A stretch of DNA of 64,000 nt from Poseidonocella sp. HB161398 (GTDB taxonomy: Bacteria > Pseudomonadota > Alphaproteobacteria > Rhodobacterales > Rhodobacteraceae), in NCBI RefSeq assembly GCF_005870025.1, contig NZ_VATA01000004.1:228233-292232 (forward strand), in the 5' to 3' direction. The position numbers and the translations under genes were made by a program. Under the pieces are notes generated by a model that made no database searches, was not told the DNA's origin, and saw nothing but the letters and a program-made list of their open reading frames with translations. The first letter of the stretch is position 1; the number at the start of each line of letters is the position of its first letter. Of the stretch, positions 9,378 through 19,000 are shown one piece after another.

Positions 9378-10406
9378 TCAGGGGAAGACCGGGGCCAGCA
9401 TCAGGCCGGCCGTCTCCGCCTCGCCCAGCATCAGGTTAGCATTCTGCAGCGCCTGGCCGGAAGAGCCCTTGGTGAGGTTGTCGAGGCTGACCGTCACGAT
9501 CGCGCGACCGGGGATCCGGTCCGGCGTCACGCCGACATGCACGAAGTTCGAGCCGCGCACCGAGCGGGTCGAGGCGACCTCGCCCATCGGCAGGAGTACC
9601 AGGAAGGGCTCCTCGGCATAGGCGGCGGCGAAGGCGTCATGGATCGCCTGCGCCTCGCCATGGACATAGATCGTCGCCAGGATGCCGCGGTTGGCGGGCA
9701 TCAGGTGCGGGGTGAACTGCACGGTGACCGGCCGCCCGGCCCATTTGGCGAATTCCTGGTCGAACTCGCCCAGATGGCGGTGGGTGCCCCCGGCCGCATA
9801 GGGATGGGTGCCCTCGCTCAGCTCGGCATGCAGCAGGTTCTCCTTCAGCGAGCGGCCCGCCCCCGAGACCCCGGCCTGCAGGTCGATGATGATGTTGTCG
9901 AGATCGATCACGCCCGCGCGGATCAGCGGCACAAGACCGAACTGTCCCGTGGCCGCGTTGCAGCCCGTGCCCGCGACAAGCCGCGCGCCGCGGATCTCGT
10001 CGCGGTAGAACTCGGTCAGCCCGTAGACGGCCTCTTCCTGCAGGTCGAGCGCGGCATGGTCGTTGCCGTACCACGTCTTGTACGCGGCCGGATCGCGCAG
10101 CCGGAAATCGGCCGAGAGATCGACGATCTTCACGTCGCGCGGCAGCGCGGAGATCACCGCCTGCGAGGTCTTGTGGGGCAGCGCGCAGAACACCAGGTCC
10201 ACGGCGGAGAAATCGACCTCGTCGATCTTCGTCAGCACCGGCAGGTCGAGATGGCGCAGATGCGGGAAGACCTCGCCCATCGTCTGCCCGGCCTTGCGGT
10301 CCGCGGTCAGCGCCGCGATCTCGAAGGAGGGATGGGTGGCGATCAGCCGGACAAGTTCCGCCCCGGTATAGCCGGAGGCGCCCAGGACTGCGATTTTCTT
10401 GGTCAT
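9378..10406 (-). CDS. argC: N-acetyl-gamma-glutamyl-phosphate reductase
   Basis: ArgC reduces N-acetylglutamyl phosphate to the semialdehyde with NADPH in arginine synthesis. The 342-residue protein has the nucleotide-binding start [18 protein letters not shown] (residues 4-21) and the active-site cysteine Cys149 in [12 protein letters not shown]. Conserved [11 protein letters not shown] (95-105) and the C-terminal [17 protein letters not shown] support a complete gene. It reads in the same direction as murI with a 24-bp gap and precedes ccmE. Confidence 0.97.
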   Translation of the reverse strand: MTKKIAVLGASGYTGAELVRLIATHPSFEIAALTADRKAGQTMGEVFPHLRHLDLPVLTKIDEVDFSAVDLVFCALPHKTSQAVISALPRDVKIVDLSADFRLRDPAAYKTWYGNDHAALDLQEEAVYGLTEFYRDEIRGARLVAGTGCNAATGQFGLVPLIRAGVIDLDNIIIDLQAGVSGAGRSLKENLLHAELSEGTHPYAAGGTHRHLGEFDQEFAKWAGRPVTVQFTPHLMPANRGILATIYVHGEAQAIHDAFAAAYAEEPFLVLLPMGEVASTRSVRGSNFVHVGVTPDRIPGRAIVTVSLDNLTKGSSGQALQNANLMLGEAETAGLMLAPVFP

Positions 10407-10430
10407 GTCAGGTCCTTGCGGAGCAATTCT

Positions 10431-11252
10431 TCAGGAGTGGTCGAGCTGTTCGAAGACAATGCGTCGTCGGAGGATCTGCGTCGCCTTGTTCGACACCGCG
10501 CGCGCGTCCCCGGTCGTCAGGAACCGGTTCTCGGCGCCCGGCCCGTACATGTCGGGATGGCGCTTGAGATAGTCCTCGAGGCTCGAGGCCACCAGGTTGG
10601 CCTGGGAATAGACCTGCACCTGCGGCCCCAGCGCCTCCTGGAACACGGTCTCCATGATCGGATAGTGCGTGCAGCCGAGGATCGCGGCCTCGGGATGCGG
10701 CATCCGCCGCTTCAGCGCCTCGACATGGCTGCGCACCAGCGCCTCGGCGAGGATGTCGTCGCCCGCTTCCAGCGCGTCGACGAGCCCGCCGCAGGGCTGC
10801 GCCTCGACATCGACGCCGATCGCGCGGAAGGCCAGCTCGCGCTGGAAGGCGCGGCTCGAGACGGTGGCGGGCGTGGCGAAGAGCGCGACATGCTTGACCG
10901 CGACCTCGCGCGGCGGGGAATTGTCGCCCCATTGCCGCTCGGTCAGCGCCTCGATCAGCGGCACGAAGACGCCGAGCACGCGCTTCTCGGGCGGCAGCCA
11001 GGTTTCCTGCATCCGCTTCAGCGCGGCGGCCGAGGCGGTGTTGCAGGCCAGGATCACCAGATCGCAGCCTGCCTCCCACAGCCGCGTCACTGCGCGGGTG
11101 GTCAGGTCGTAGATGTCGTCGGCGTCGCGCACGCCATAGGGCGCGTGGGCGTTGTCGCCGAAATAGACGAAGGGCACGTCCGGCAAGCGCCGGGACACCG
11201 CGTCAAGGACGGTCAGCCCGCCCAGGCCTGAGTCGAAAATGCCGACAGCCAT
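10431..11252 (-). CDS. murI: glutamate racemase
   Basis: MurI makes D-glutamate for peptidoglycan. The 273-residue protein shows [13 protein letters not shown] at the start and both catalytic cysteines: Cys70 in [10 protein letters not shown] and Cys194 in [10 protein letters not shown]. Its ATG overlaps the stop of the upstream acyltransferase gene by one base (TGATG), indicating translational coupling. Length is normal for the family. Confidence 0.96.
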   Translation of the reverse strand: MAVGIFDSGLGGLTVLDAVSRRLPDVPFVYFGDNAHAPYGVRDADDIYDLTTRAVTRLWEAGCDLVILACNTASAAALKRMQETWLPPEKRVLGVFVPLIEALTERQWGDNSPPREVAVKHVALFATPATVSSRAFQRELAFRAIGVDVEAQPCGGLVDALEAGDDILAEALVRSHVEALKRRMPHPEAAILGCTHYPIMETVFQEALGPQVQVYSQANLVASSLEDYLKRHPDMYGPGAENRFLTTGDARAVSNKATQILRRRIVFEQLDHS

Positions 11253-12154
11253 CAGTTCCGGTGCTTTTCCTCGAATTCGAACCCGTAGCCCATGGATCTC
11301 ACGGGCGTCGGAGACAGGCGATACGTCTCTTCGCGCAGAAAGTCCATCATCGCGCGCGCATCGCCCAGATAGGGCGCCAGCGCCCCGGCGGCCAGCGGCG
11401 TGCCGATCACCACGTCGACCGGCCGGTTCACCCGCGCCTTGAACTCCTTGATCAGCAGACCCAGCCGGAGATTCTGGTGCAGGTGGCTGGCAAGCTGGAA
11501 GAATCTGGAATTGTGGCCGACGAAGAAGACCGGCACGACCGTGGCGCCGGACCTGGCGATCATCCGCGCGGTGAAGCTGCGCCAGCCCGGATCCATCGGC
11601 TGCGAGAACGGCGTCGCCGAGGTCGAGACCGTGCCGCCGGGAAACACCCCCATGGCGCCGCCCTGCCCCAGATAGGCCAGCGCCTCGCGCCGGGTCTGCA
11701 GATTCTGCTGCACCGCCTCGCGGGTGCCGTCGAAGCTGACCGGCAGGATGACCCGGTCCAGATCCTCGGCGCGGCGGAAGACCTGGTTGGCGAGGATGCG
11801 GAAATCGCCGCGCGCGCGGCGCAGGATCAGCCCCATCATCAGCCCGTCGAGGATGCCGAAGGGATGGTTGGCGATCACGACGACCGGGCCCTCGCGCGGG
11901 ATGCTGCCGAGGCTGCCGCCGACGATGCGCAGCGACAGGCCGTAGCGCTCGGCGATGACCTCCCAGAAATCGCGGCCGAGCGCGACTTCCCGCTCATAGC
12001 CCTCCGCCCGGCGGATCAGCTTGATCCGGCCGGTGGCATTCTCCATGACGCGGATCATCGCGCGTCCGCCGCGGGTCGCGGCCGAACTTGCATAGCTGAT
12101 GTCGCGTGCTATGTCGCGCCTTCGGTGCCGGTCCTCGCGGCTGGTGCGGCCCAT
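11252..12154 (-). CDS. PlsC-like lysophospholipid acyltransferase family protein
   Basis: A 300-residue putative acyl-CoA/ACP-dependent acyltransferase. The acceptor motif reads [14 protein letters not shown] (about residues 97-110), a variant of the NHx4-5D catalytic motif, and a second block [12 protein letters not shown] (about 173-184) occupies the FPEG position. The variant suits the ornithine-lipid or hemolysin-like branch of the family rather than PlsC itself. The start was set at the ATG at 12154 because GGAGG lies just upstream; open frame continues further 5' without a better start. The gene is divergent from the LysR gene and coupled to murI. Confidence 0.78.
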   Translation of the reverse strand: MGRTSREDRHRRRDIARDISYASSAATRGGRAMIRVMENATGRIKLIRRAEGYEREVALGRDFWEVIAERYGLSLRIVGGSLGSIPREGPVVVIANHPFGILDGLMMGLILRRARGDFRILANQVFRRAEDLDRVILPVSFDGTREAVQQNLQTRREALAYLGQGGAMGVFPGGTVSTSATPFSQPMDPGWRSFTARMIARSGATVVPVFFVGHNSRFFQLASHLHQNLRLGLLIKEFKARVNRPVDVVIGTPLAAGALAPYLGDARAMMDFLREETYRLSPTPVRSMGYGFEFEEKHRN

Positions 12155-12304
12155 GGCTCCTCCGTGGCTCGGGATGCCCGCCCAGATACCAGCGCGCCGC
12201 TGCCTGCGGCAAGGGTGCCATAGTCTGGGCGCAAAGCTGATTTCACATAATTGCAATCCTCGGCGGCGCATGTCAGGTTTGCAGCACTCAACACAGGCGC
12301 GAAG

Positions 12305-13216
12305 ATGGACTGGGACAAGTTACGGATTTTCCACGCTGTTGCCGATGCAGGCAGCCTCACCCATGCGGGCGAGCACCTGCATCTGTCGCAATCCGCGGTC
12401 TCCCGCCAGATCCGGGCGCTCGAGACCTCGCTCAACACCACGCTGTTTCACCGCCATGCCCGCGGACTGATCCTGACCGAGCAGGGCGAATTGCTGTTCG
12501 ACGCCACCTCGGCGATGGTCAAGCGGCTCGACGCCGCCGCCGCGCGCATCCGCGACAGCGAGGAAGAGGTCTTCGGCGAGCTGCGGGTGACCACCACCAC
12601 GGGCTTCGGCTCGCTCTGGCTGGTGCCGCGCCTGCCCGCGCTCTACAAGAAGTATCCCGACCTCAAGATCGACCTGATGCTGGAGGAGCGCGTGCTCGAC
12701 CTGCCGATGCGCGAGGCCGATGTCGCCATCCGGATGAAGGAGCCCTCCCAGGCCGACTTGATTCGCAAGCGGCTGATGGCGGTGCACATGCGGCTCTACG
12801 CGACGCCGGAATACCTGGCCGAGCACGGCACGCCGCAGACCCGGGCCGACATGCGCAACCACCGGCTGATCTGCCAGAACGCGACCAGCTTCCAGGTGAT
12901 GGCGGGGCTGCGGATGGTGCAGGCGCTGATGGCCGAGGACATGCCGTCGCTGCTGACCGTGAACAACTATTTCGGCGTGCTGCAGGGGGTGCTGAACCAC
13001 CTGGGGATCGGCGTGCTGCCGCATTACGTCGCCCATGACGTTCCCGGCCTGGTGCGGGTGCTGCCCGATGTCGACAGCGGCGAGGTGCCCGTCTACCTCG
13101 CCTATCCCGAGGAGCTGCGCCAGTCCAAGCGGATCGCCGCCTTCCGCGACTTCGTGATGGAGGAAATCGCCATCTACCGCCGCAACGCGCAGATTTCTGC
13201 AGGTGCGAGCGAATAG
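12305..13216 (+). CDS. LysR family transcriptional regulator
   Basis: A 303-residue LysR-type regulator. The winged helix-turn-helix is clear at residues 1-60 (WDKLRIFHAVADAGSLTHAG, then LSQSAVSRQIRALE), followed by the periplasmic-binding-like effector domain from about residue 90 (ELRVTTTTGFGSLWLVPRLP). The ATG at 12305 begins the canonical MDWDKLRIF start. It is divergent from the acyltransferase-murI-argC set, with a 150-bp shared intergenic region containing an ATTGCAAT palindrome at about 12248. The effector is unknown. Confidence 0.9.
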   Translation: MDWDKLRIFHAVADAGSLTHAGEHLHLSQSAVSRQIRALETSLNTTLFHRHARGLILTEQGELLFDATSAMVKRLDAAAARIRDSEEEVFGELRVTTTTGFGSLWLVPRLPALYKKYPDLKIDLMLEERVLDLPMREADVAIRMKEPSQADLIRKRLMAVHMRLYATPEYLAEHGTPQTRADMRNHRLICQNATSFQVMAGLRMVQALMAEDMPSLLTVNNYFGVLQGVLNHLGIGVLPHYVAHDVPGLVRVLPDVDSGEVPVYLAYPEELRQSKRIAAFRDFVMEEIAIYRRNAQISAGASE

Positions 13217-13258
13217 GCCAAATCACGCGCATTTTTCGCTACTGCGGAAAATTTAACC

Positions 13259-13287
13259 TTGAATGGTACAGGGCAGCCGATTATGTG
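13259..13287 (+). promoter_or_regulatory. putative promoter of the small RNA
   Basis: A -35-like TTGAAT (13259-13264) is followed after 17 bp by TATGTG (13282-13287). Transcription from it would begin near 13293, just before the first hairpin of the putative small RNA. The match is moderate and was found by eye. Confidence 0.4.
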
Positions 13288-13292
13288 AGCTG

Positions 13293-13366
13293 CAGACGAA
13301 GGTTTCGGCCTTCTTCTACCTCCCTGTTGGACTTTGGCCGAGCTTTGTCTCGGCCACTTTTTTTTT
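13293..13366 (+). ncRNA. putative trans-acting small RNA with CCUCCC motif and intrinsic terminator
   Basis: About 74 nt with the layout of a bacterial small RNA. A first hairpin (GAAGG 13298-13302 pairing with CCTTC 13309-13313) is followed by an unpaired stretch with TACCTCCCTG (13317-13326), complementary to Shine-Dalgarno sequences. An ideal Rho-independent terminator follows: TGGCCGAG (13335-13342) pairs with CTCGGCCA (13349-13356), then nine T residues at 13358-13366. Anti-SD CCUCC motifs are known from CcsR-type RNAs of Rhodobacter and the alphaproteobacterial 'cuckoo' RNAs. Membership in those families is an inference. Alternatively the hairpin is the terminator of the LysR gene. Confidence 0.6.
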
Positions 13367-13468
13367 GTGCCATGCCCTGGCCCGCCGCACTGGCGCCACG
13401 GAACCGGGTCGCGCCGCGGGACGTTCGTCCGGCGACAGTCACCAGAGGCAAGACACCGGAAAGGTCCC

Positions 13469-13627
13469 ATGGATTTCCTGCGCATACTCGTCGCCATCCT
13501 CCTGCCGCCCGTCGGCGTGGCGCTCCAGGTCGGGCTGAGATGGCCCTTCTGGATTAACATCCTGTTGACCCTGCTGGGCTATATCCCCGGCATCGTGCAC
13601 GCGGTCTGGATCATCGCGCGGCGCTAG
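13469..13627 (+). CDS. YqaE/Pmp3 family small membrane protein
   Basis: A 52-residue hydrophobic peptide. It matches the Pmp3/YqaE (UPF0057) pattern: two transmembrane helices, with LVAILLPPVGVALQVGLR in the first and NILLTLLGYIPGIVHAVWII in the second. Family members are linked to membrane potential and salt or stress tolerance; no specific role can be read here. The ATG at 13469 has GGAAAGG upstream. It lies just downstream of the putative small RNA. Confidence 0.9.
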   Translation: MDFLRILVAILLPPVGVALQVGLRWPFWINILLTLLGYIPGIVHAVWIIARR

Positions 13628-13940
13628 GCAGATTGCCGCCGGGCAGGCGCGATCCTGCCCGGAACGGGCGCAAATGCGCGCCCTGGCGCCACGTTTCCCG
13701 GTCCGACCGATGTGGAAATGCAACAGGTGGCGCGGCAAATGCCCCATACATATTGGGGGACTCCCATCATGTCCCCGCAACATTCCCGATTCGCCAGCGG
13801 CAGGTTGACGGCGCGCCCGAGAAAACGGCAGCGCAACCAACTAAATGCTCTGACATGGCGATAGGCCTGTGCTAGCCTCTGTTCCCAAAGGCAGGCGCCG
13901 ACCGGAAAACCGGCGGCAAAAAATCAGGCAGGTGACGTTC
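13628..13940. other. intergenic region upstream of the D,D-carboxypeptidase gene
   Basis: No gene is seen in these 313 bp. A perfect 9-bp hairpin, CCGGGCAGG (13639-13647) with CCTGCCCGG (13654-13662), follows the YqaE stop but lacks a T-run, so termination there is uncertain. The right half should hold the promoter of the carboxypeptidase gene. Confidence 0.5.
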
Positions 13941-15695
13941 ATGATACGTCTGGGACAGCGGGCAGGCTGGGCCGCCGTGATTGCGGCGCTCCCCCTCCTT
14001 CTCATCTTCGCAACCATTTCCACACCCGCGGCAGCGCGGCAATATGCAGAGTTCGTCATGGACGCAAGAACCGGGGAGGTGTTGCGTTCGAGAAACGCCG
14101 ATACGCGGCTCCACCCGGCCTCGCTGACCAAGATGATGACGCTCTATGTCACGTTCGAGGCAGTGGAACACGGCGAAATCAGCCTCGACACCAAGGTGCG
14201 CGTGTCGAAGGCGGCGGCGGCGGAGCCCGCTTCCAAGCTCTATCTCAAGGCCGGCAGCAGCATCGAGCTGCGCTACCTCATCCGCGCGGCGGCGGTGAAA
14301 TCCGCCAATGACGCCGCCCATGTGATCGCCGAGGCGGTCGGCGGGTCGGTCCCGGGCTTCGCGGCGCGGATGAACCGCACCGCCAAGGCGCTGGGGATGA
14401 ACAACACCACCTTCAAGAACCCGCACGGCCTGACCACCCCCGGCCACCTGTCGACGGCGCGCGACATGTCCAATCTGGGGCGGCACCTGTTCTACGACTA
14501 TCCCGAGTACTACAACCTGTTCTCGCGCATCACCACGGATGCCAAGGTGACGACGGTCGCGAATACCAACCGCCGGCTGCTCAGCTCCTATCGCGGCGCC
14601 GACGGGATCAAGACCGGCTACACCAATGCGGCGGGCTCGAACCTGGTCGCCTCGGCCGAGCGCGGCGGCGTGCGGATCATTGCCACGGTGATGGGCGGCT
14701 CCTCGGCCGCGGCACGCAACAAGCGGGTGGCGGAGCTGCTGGATCTCGGCTTCAGCCGGGCGCCGAAATACGCCAAGCTCGACCGGCCGCACAAGCCGAA
14801 CTACGCCTCGATCGTCGCCGTTGCCAGCAATGGCAGCCGCGGCGGGACGATGCTGAAGACCAGCGCCGTGCCGAAGGCGCGCCCGGGCTATGTCGTGGCG
14901 CTGGCCGCGGCGCAGAGCAACATCGTCATCGCCGAGGCCGACATCAACGACGCGCTGAAAGAGGCCCAGGCCACGGTCGCCGTGACCGAGGCGACGAGCC
15001 TGCCCGAAGAGGTCGTCGCGCGCTCCTTCGTGCCGCTGCCGCGGCCCGAGGATCTGGCCCCCGCCCCGGCCGCGCCGGTGCCCGCGGGCGATCCCGCAAC
15101 CCAGCTGGCCCGCGCCGCGCTCGACGAGACCGAGGTGAAGAAGGAGGCCGAGAAGCTCGCCGCGACCGCTCCGGCGCCCGAGGCGTCCGAAGAGACGGTA
15201 GAGCTGGCCATGGCCGAGACCGCCACCGACGCCCCCGCCCCTGTGGCCGCCGCAGAGACCGCCGCGCTCAAGATCGAGATCCCGCGCTCGCCGGTGCCCG
15301 TCCATGCCCCGGCAGAGGCGATGGTCGAAACCGCCGCGCTGGAGCTTCCCGCCGGGATGGAACGCCCAGAGCCGCGCCCGGCCGTGACCTTCTCGACCTC
15401 GGACATGACGCTCGAGGACCAGGCATCGGCGCAGCCGGTGACGGTCTCCACCGTCGACGGTCCGGAAGGCTGGAGCGTCAGCGTCGGGCGCTACTCCTCG
15501 CGCTGGCAGGCCGAGCGGGCGCTGCTGCGCACCGCGCTGCAGCAGGTCGACCTGCTCGCCAATGCCAAGCGCGCGGTGGTGTCGAAGCCGACCGGCTACG
15601 AGGTGCAGTTCGTCGGGCTGAGCGAGGCCGATGCCCAGCAGACCTGCCAGCGGCTGACCGCCCGCGACGAGCGCTGCTCCGCCCACGGGTCCTGA
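13941..15695 (+). CDS. D-alanyl-D-alanine carboxypeptidase (PBP5/6 type) with C-terminal SPOR domain
   Basis: This 584-residue exported peptidoglycan enzyme trims terminal D-Ala from stem peptides. After a signal peptide (cleavage near AARQ, about residue 33) come the three serine-enzyme motifs: SLTK with Ser61 and Lys64, SAN at 121-123 and KTG at 224-226. Residues about 310-490 are a low-complexity Ala/Glu/Pro/Val linker. Residues about 500-580 form a SPOR-like domain (GWSVSVGRYSSRWQAERAL), which in other proteins binds denuded septal glycan. The architecture suggests a division-site carboxypeptidase. It ends before a strong terminator. Confidence 0.92.
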   Translation: MIRLGQRAGWAAVIAALPLLLIFATISTPAAARQYAEFVMDARTGEVLRSRNADTRLHPASLTKMMTLYVTFEAVEHGEISLDTKVRVSKAAAAEPASKLYLKAGSSIELRYLIRAAAVKSANDAAHVIAEAVGGSVPGFAARMNRTAKALGMNNTTFKNPHGLTTPGHLSTARDMSNLGRHLFYDYPEYYNLFSRITTDAKVTTVANTNRRLLSSYRGADGIKTGYTNAAGSNLVASAERGGVRIIATVMGGSSAAARNKRVAELLDLGFSRAPKYAKLDRPHKPNYASIVAVASNGSRGGTMLKTSAVPKARPGYVVALAAAQSNIVIAEADINDALKEAQATVAVTEATSLPEEVVARSFVPLPRPEDLAPAPAAPVPAGDPATQLARAALDETEVKKEAEKLAATAPAPEASEETVELAMAETATDAPAPVAAAETAALKIEIPRSPVPVHAPAEAMVETAALELPAGMERPEPRPAVTFSTSDMTLEDQASAQPVTVSTVDGPEGWSVSVGRYSSRWQAERALLRTALQQVDLLANAKRAVVSKPTGYEVQFVGLSEADAQQTCQRLTARDERCSAHGS

Positions 15696-15725
15696 GCCCC
15701 GCGGGCCCTGCCCGGAAACAGATGC

Positions 15726-15761
15726 AAACGGCGGCGGAGGCACGGGCTTCCGCCGCCGTTT
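15726..15761 (+). terminator. intrinsic terminator after the carboxypeptidase gene
   Basis: A perfect 13-bp stem: 15726-15738 (AAACGGCGGCGGA) pairs with 15749-15761 (TCCGCCGCCGTTT) around a 10-nt loop, so the T's are within the 3' arm. It lies 31 bp past the stop codon. Confidence 0.8.
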
Positions 15762-16001
15762 CGCATTCCGCCCGCGCCGCTTTGCCGCGCCAAGGGGCCG
15801 GGCCGCGGCGCTTGGGCAAATCCGCCTCCTTGTCTTACGCTCTTCACATTCCGCGATTAACGGTGCGGAGACATAGGTTTGGGGGGCCATTCCGCAGCAT
15901 GACACACCGGGGAGCGGCACGGCCTGCCGCCCTGCCCGGTGGCCTGGCTGCTCTTGCCCGTTTCGCCCAGCCGATTCAGACGAGCGAAAAGGCGATACTT
16001 C

Positions 16002-19000
16002 ATGACTGCGATTTTCTCCGAAGGCTTCGAGACCGACGGCAACGGCACCCGCTACACCACGAGCACGGCCGAATTCACCGACGGCTCCGGCGATTTCTTC
16101 CTGCGCACCGACGGTTCCGATATCGGCGCCTTCATGGAATATTCCGGCGCGGAGGGCAGCTATTTCTTCGCCGCCTCCGATATCGACGGCGAGGACGCCG
16201 CGGCGACCCAGCGGCTCGATTTCACCGGCATCGACATCTCGGGCTATGCGGATCTGTCGCTTTCGGCGCTCCTGGCGGAGGATGACGACGGCAGCAACGA
16301 GGACTGGGACGCAGCCGACAGCTTCACCATCGAGTACCGGATCGACGGCGGCGCCTGGATGACCGCCATCGCCATCGCCAATGACGGCAGCACCTACAAC
16401 ACGGCGCCGCGGCGCGATGCCGATCTGGACGGCATCGGCGAGGGTCAGGAGCTTTCCCCGGTGTTTGCCGCCTTCGCCGCGGATCTGGCCGGCACCGGCA
16501 GCGCGATGGACATCCGCGTCACCTTCACCCTCGATTCCGGCGACGAGGACATCGCGCTCGACCTGCTCGAAGTCGTCGGCACGGCGGCCGCGGGCGCCTA
16601 TGCGCTGTCGGTCACCGAGATCTGGAGCGGCCAGCAGGGCGACGACGTCACCGCGGACTGGTTCGAGATCGCCAATACCGGCACGGCCTCCTGGGTGCAG
16701 GGCGTCGATCCGGACCTCTTCTACGACGATGACAGCGCCGATCCCGCCGCAGCCGACCTGATCGAGGGGATCGCGTCCCTGGCCCCGGGCGAAACCGCGG
16801 TCGTTGTCGTCGGCACCTCCGCCGACGCGGTGGCCTTCGAGGAGATCTGGGAGGAGGTCATCGATCTCGACGGCGTCCAGATCGGCCATGCGGACGGTGC
16901 CGGGCTGGGCTCGGGCGGCGACACGGTGACGATCTTCGAAGAGACCGGCACGCAGGGCGACGACACGCTGCAGGCCGGCGTGATCATCGAGAGCCAGGCC
17001 TATGGCGAGACCGAGGCCAATTCCGGCCAGTCCTGGAACACCGTGACCGGCAGCTTCTCGGAGGCCGGCAGCGACGGCGCGGTCGCCACGCTGGTCACTG
17101 CGGGCGATGACGGGCTGGAACCCGCGATCGGTTCCCCCGGTAATGGCGCAGCGGTCGGAACCGGTGGTCCCGGGGAGCCCGTCCCCCCCTCGGACGCGCC
17201 CTCGATCTTCTCCTACGGACAGGATTTCGACAGCGAGACCACCACGGGCGGCATCTACACCGATCAGGGCGACGCCGCGGCCGACCATGATCTGGCCAAC
17301 AACCCGGGCGAGGCGCCGGTCAATTCCGAGGTCTCGGGGCTCGCGGCAAACGGCCAGCTGGCCTTCACCGCCTCCTACATCAACACCCGCGGCGACGAAG
17401 GGCTGACCGATGGCGATTTCGTCGGGGTGGCCAGCTTTGCCGGCGAGGTGGGCAGCTACACGTCGGGCGCCCAGGGCTACGAGATGCAGGACACGGACGG
17501 GGCGATGGTGCTGACCTTCGAGACCGTCGACACCTCGGCTGCCGGGGCGGTCCTCGTCTCGCTCGACCTCTTCGTGCAGGAAACCGGCTGGGAGGAGGAC
17601 GACCTGATCCGGATCGGCGTCGATACCGATGGCGACGGCGAGGTGGACGTGATGCTCCTGGACACGGCCGGGCTCGACATCGACGATCTCGGGCTGGAGA
17701 ACGGCTGGACCACGCTGTCGGCGACGGTCCCCGCGGAGGCGGCCGAAGCGACGCTGATGGTCTATCTCGACAGCAATTCCAGCTCGGAATCGATCTATAT
17801 CGACAGCGTGAAGATCGGGACCGCGCCGCTGACCGAGTTCCGCTTCACCCAGAGCTTCGAGAACGAGACGGCGAGCGCGCACCTCTATTTCGACGAGGGC
17901 GATGCGAATGCCGATCACGCTCTGGCCAATGACGCAGACGCGGACCGCCGCCGGGTGAATAGCGAGGCCTCCTCGGCCGCGCTGACCGGCGAGCTGGCCT
18001 ATTCCGCCCGGTTCGAGGACACCCGCCCCTCGCAGGACGGCATGACCGACGGCGCGCCGACCGGCGTCAGCCTCAATACCGGCTTCACCGGCGGCATGAG
18101 CGACGGGGCGAACGGCTACCAGTTCAAGGACACCGACGGCAATTTCGTCCTCGAATTCGAGCGGATCGAGAACATCGCTTCTGATCTGGTCACCGTCTCG
18201 CTGGATGTCTTCGTCAACGAGACGGACTGGGAGGCGCGCGACCGCATCGCGATCGGGGTCGACACCGATGGCGACGGCGAGATCGACCAGTATCTGGTCG
18301 ACAGCACCGGCCAGCTGGTCGACGACGTGATCGCCGAGGGCCAGTGGGTCACGCTCAGCACGCAGGTCGTCGCCCCCGAAAGCATCCAGCTGATCGTCGA
18401 GCATGACGCCAACTGGACCGCGGAATCGATGATGATCGACAATGTCGTCATCGAGGGCCAGACCGGGGTGGCGGGCATCCCCGCCGCGCCCGCGCCCGAG
18501 GCGCAGAACGGGCTGGGCCACCGTCTTGCCTCGGTGACCGAGATCGTCGGCGGCGCCGAGATCGTCGCCAAGATCAAGGGCCATGACGCCGTCGTGGTGG
18601 CCAATGGCGACGGGCTCTCCTTCTTCAATGCCGACGATATCGGCAACCCGGTCGCCTTCTACCAGCTCGATCCGACCGTGCTGGGCTCTGATGCCAGCGC
18701 GGTGACCTCGGTCGCCGCCACCGGCGAGGGCGCCACCGCCGCGGTCGCCTTCGCGGTGCCCGACGCCACCGTGACCGATGCCGGCATGGTCTATTTCGGC
18801 AATTACGTCGACGGGCGCTACCATGGCGTCGAGGTCGGCGCCCTGCCCGACATGGTCGCCTTTTCCGAAGACGGCAACTACCTGCTCGTCGCCAACGAGG
18901 GCCAGTCGGCGGATGGCGACAACGCCCCGGGCGTGCTGCCCAATCCCGATGGCTCGGTCTCGATCATCGCGCTGGAGCGCGACGGCAGCGGGCTTCTGAC

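Noticed and set aside
13639..13662. Perfect 9-bp hairpin after the YqaE gene as an intrinsic terminator
   Set aside because: No T-run follows, so it is not listed as a terminator.
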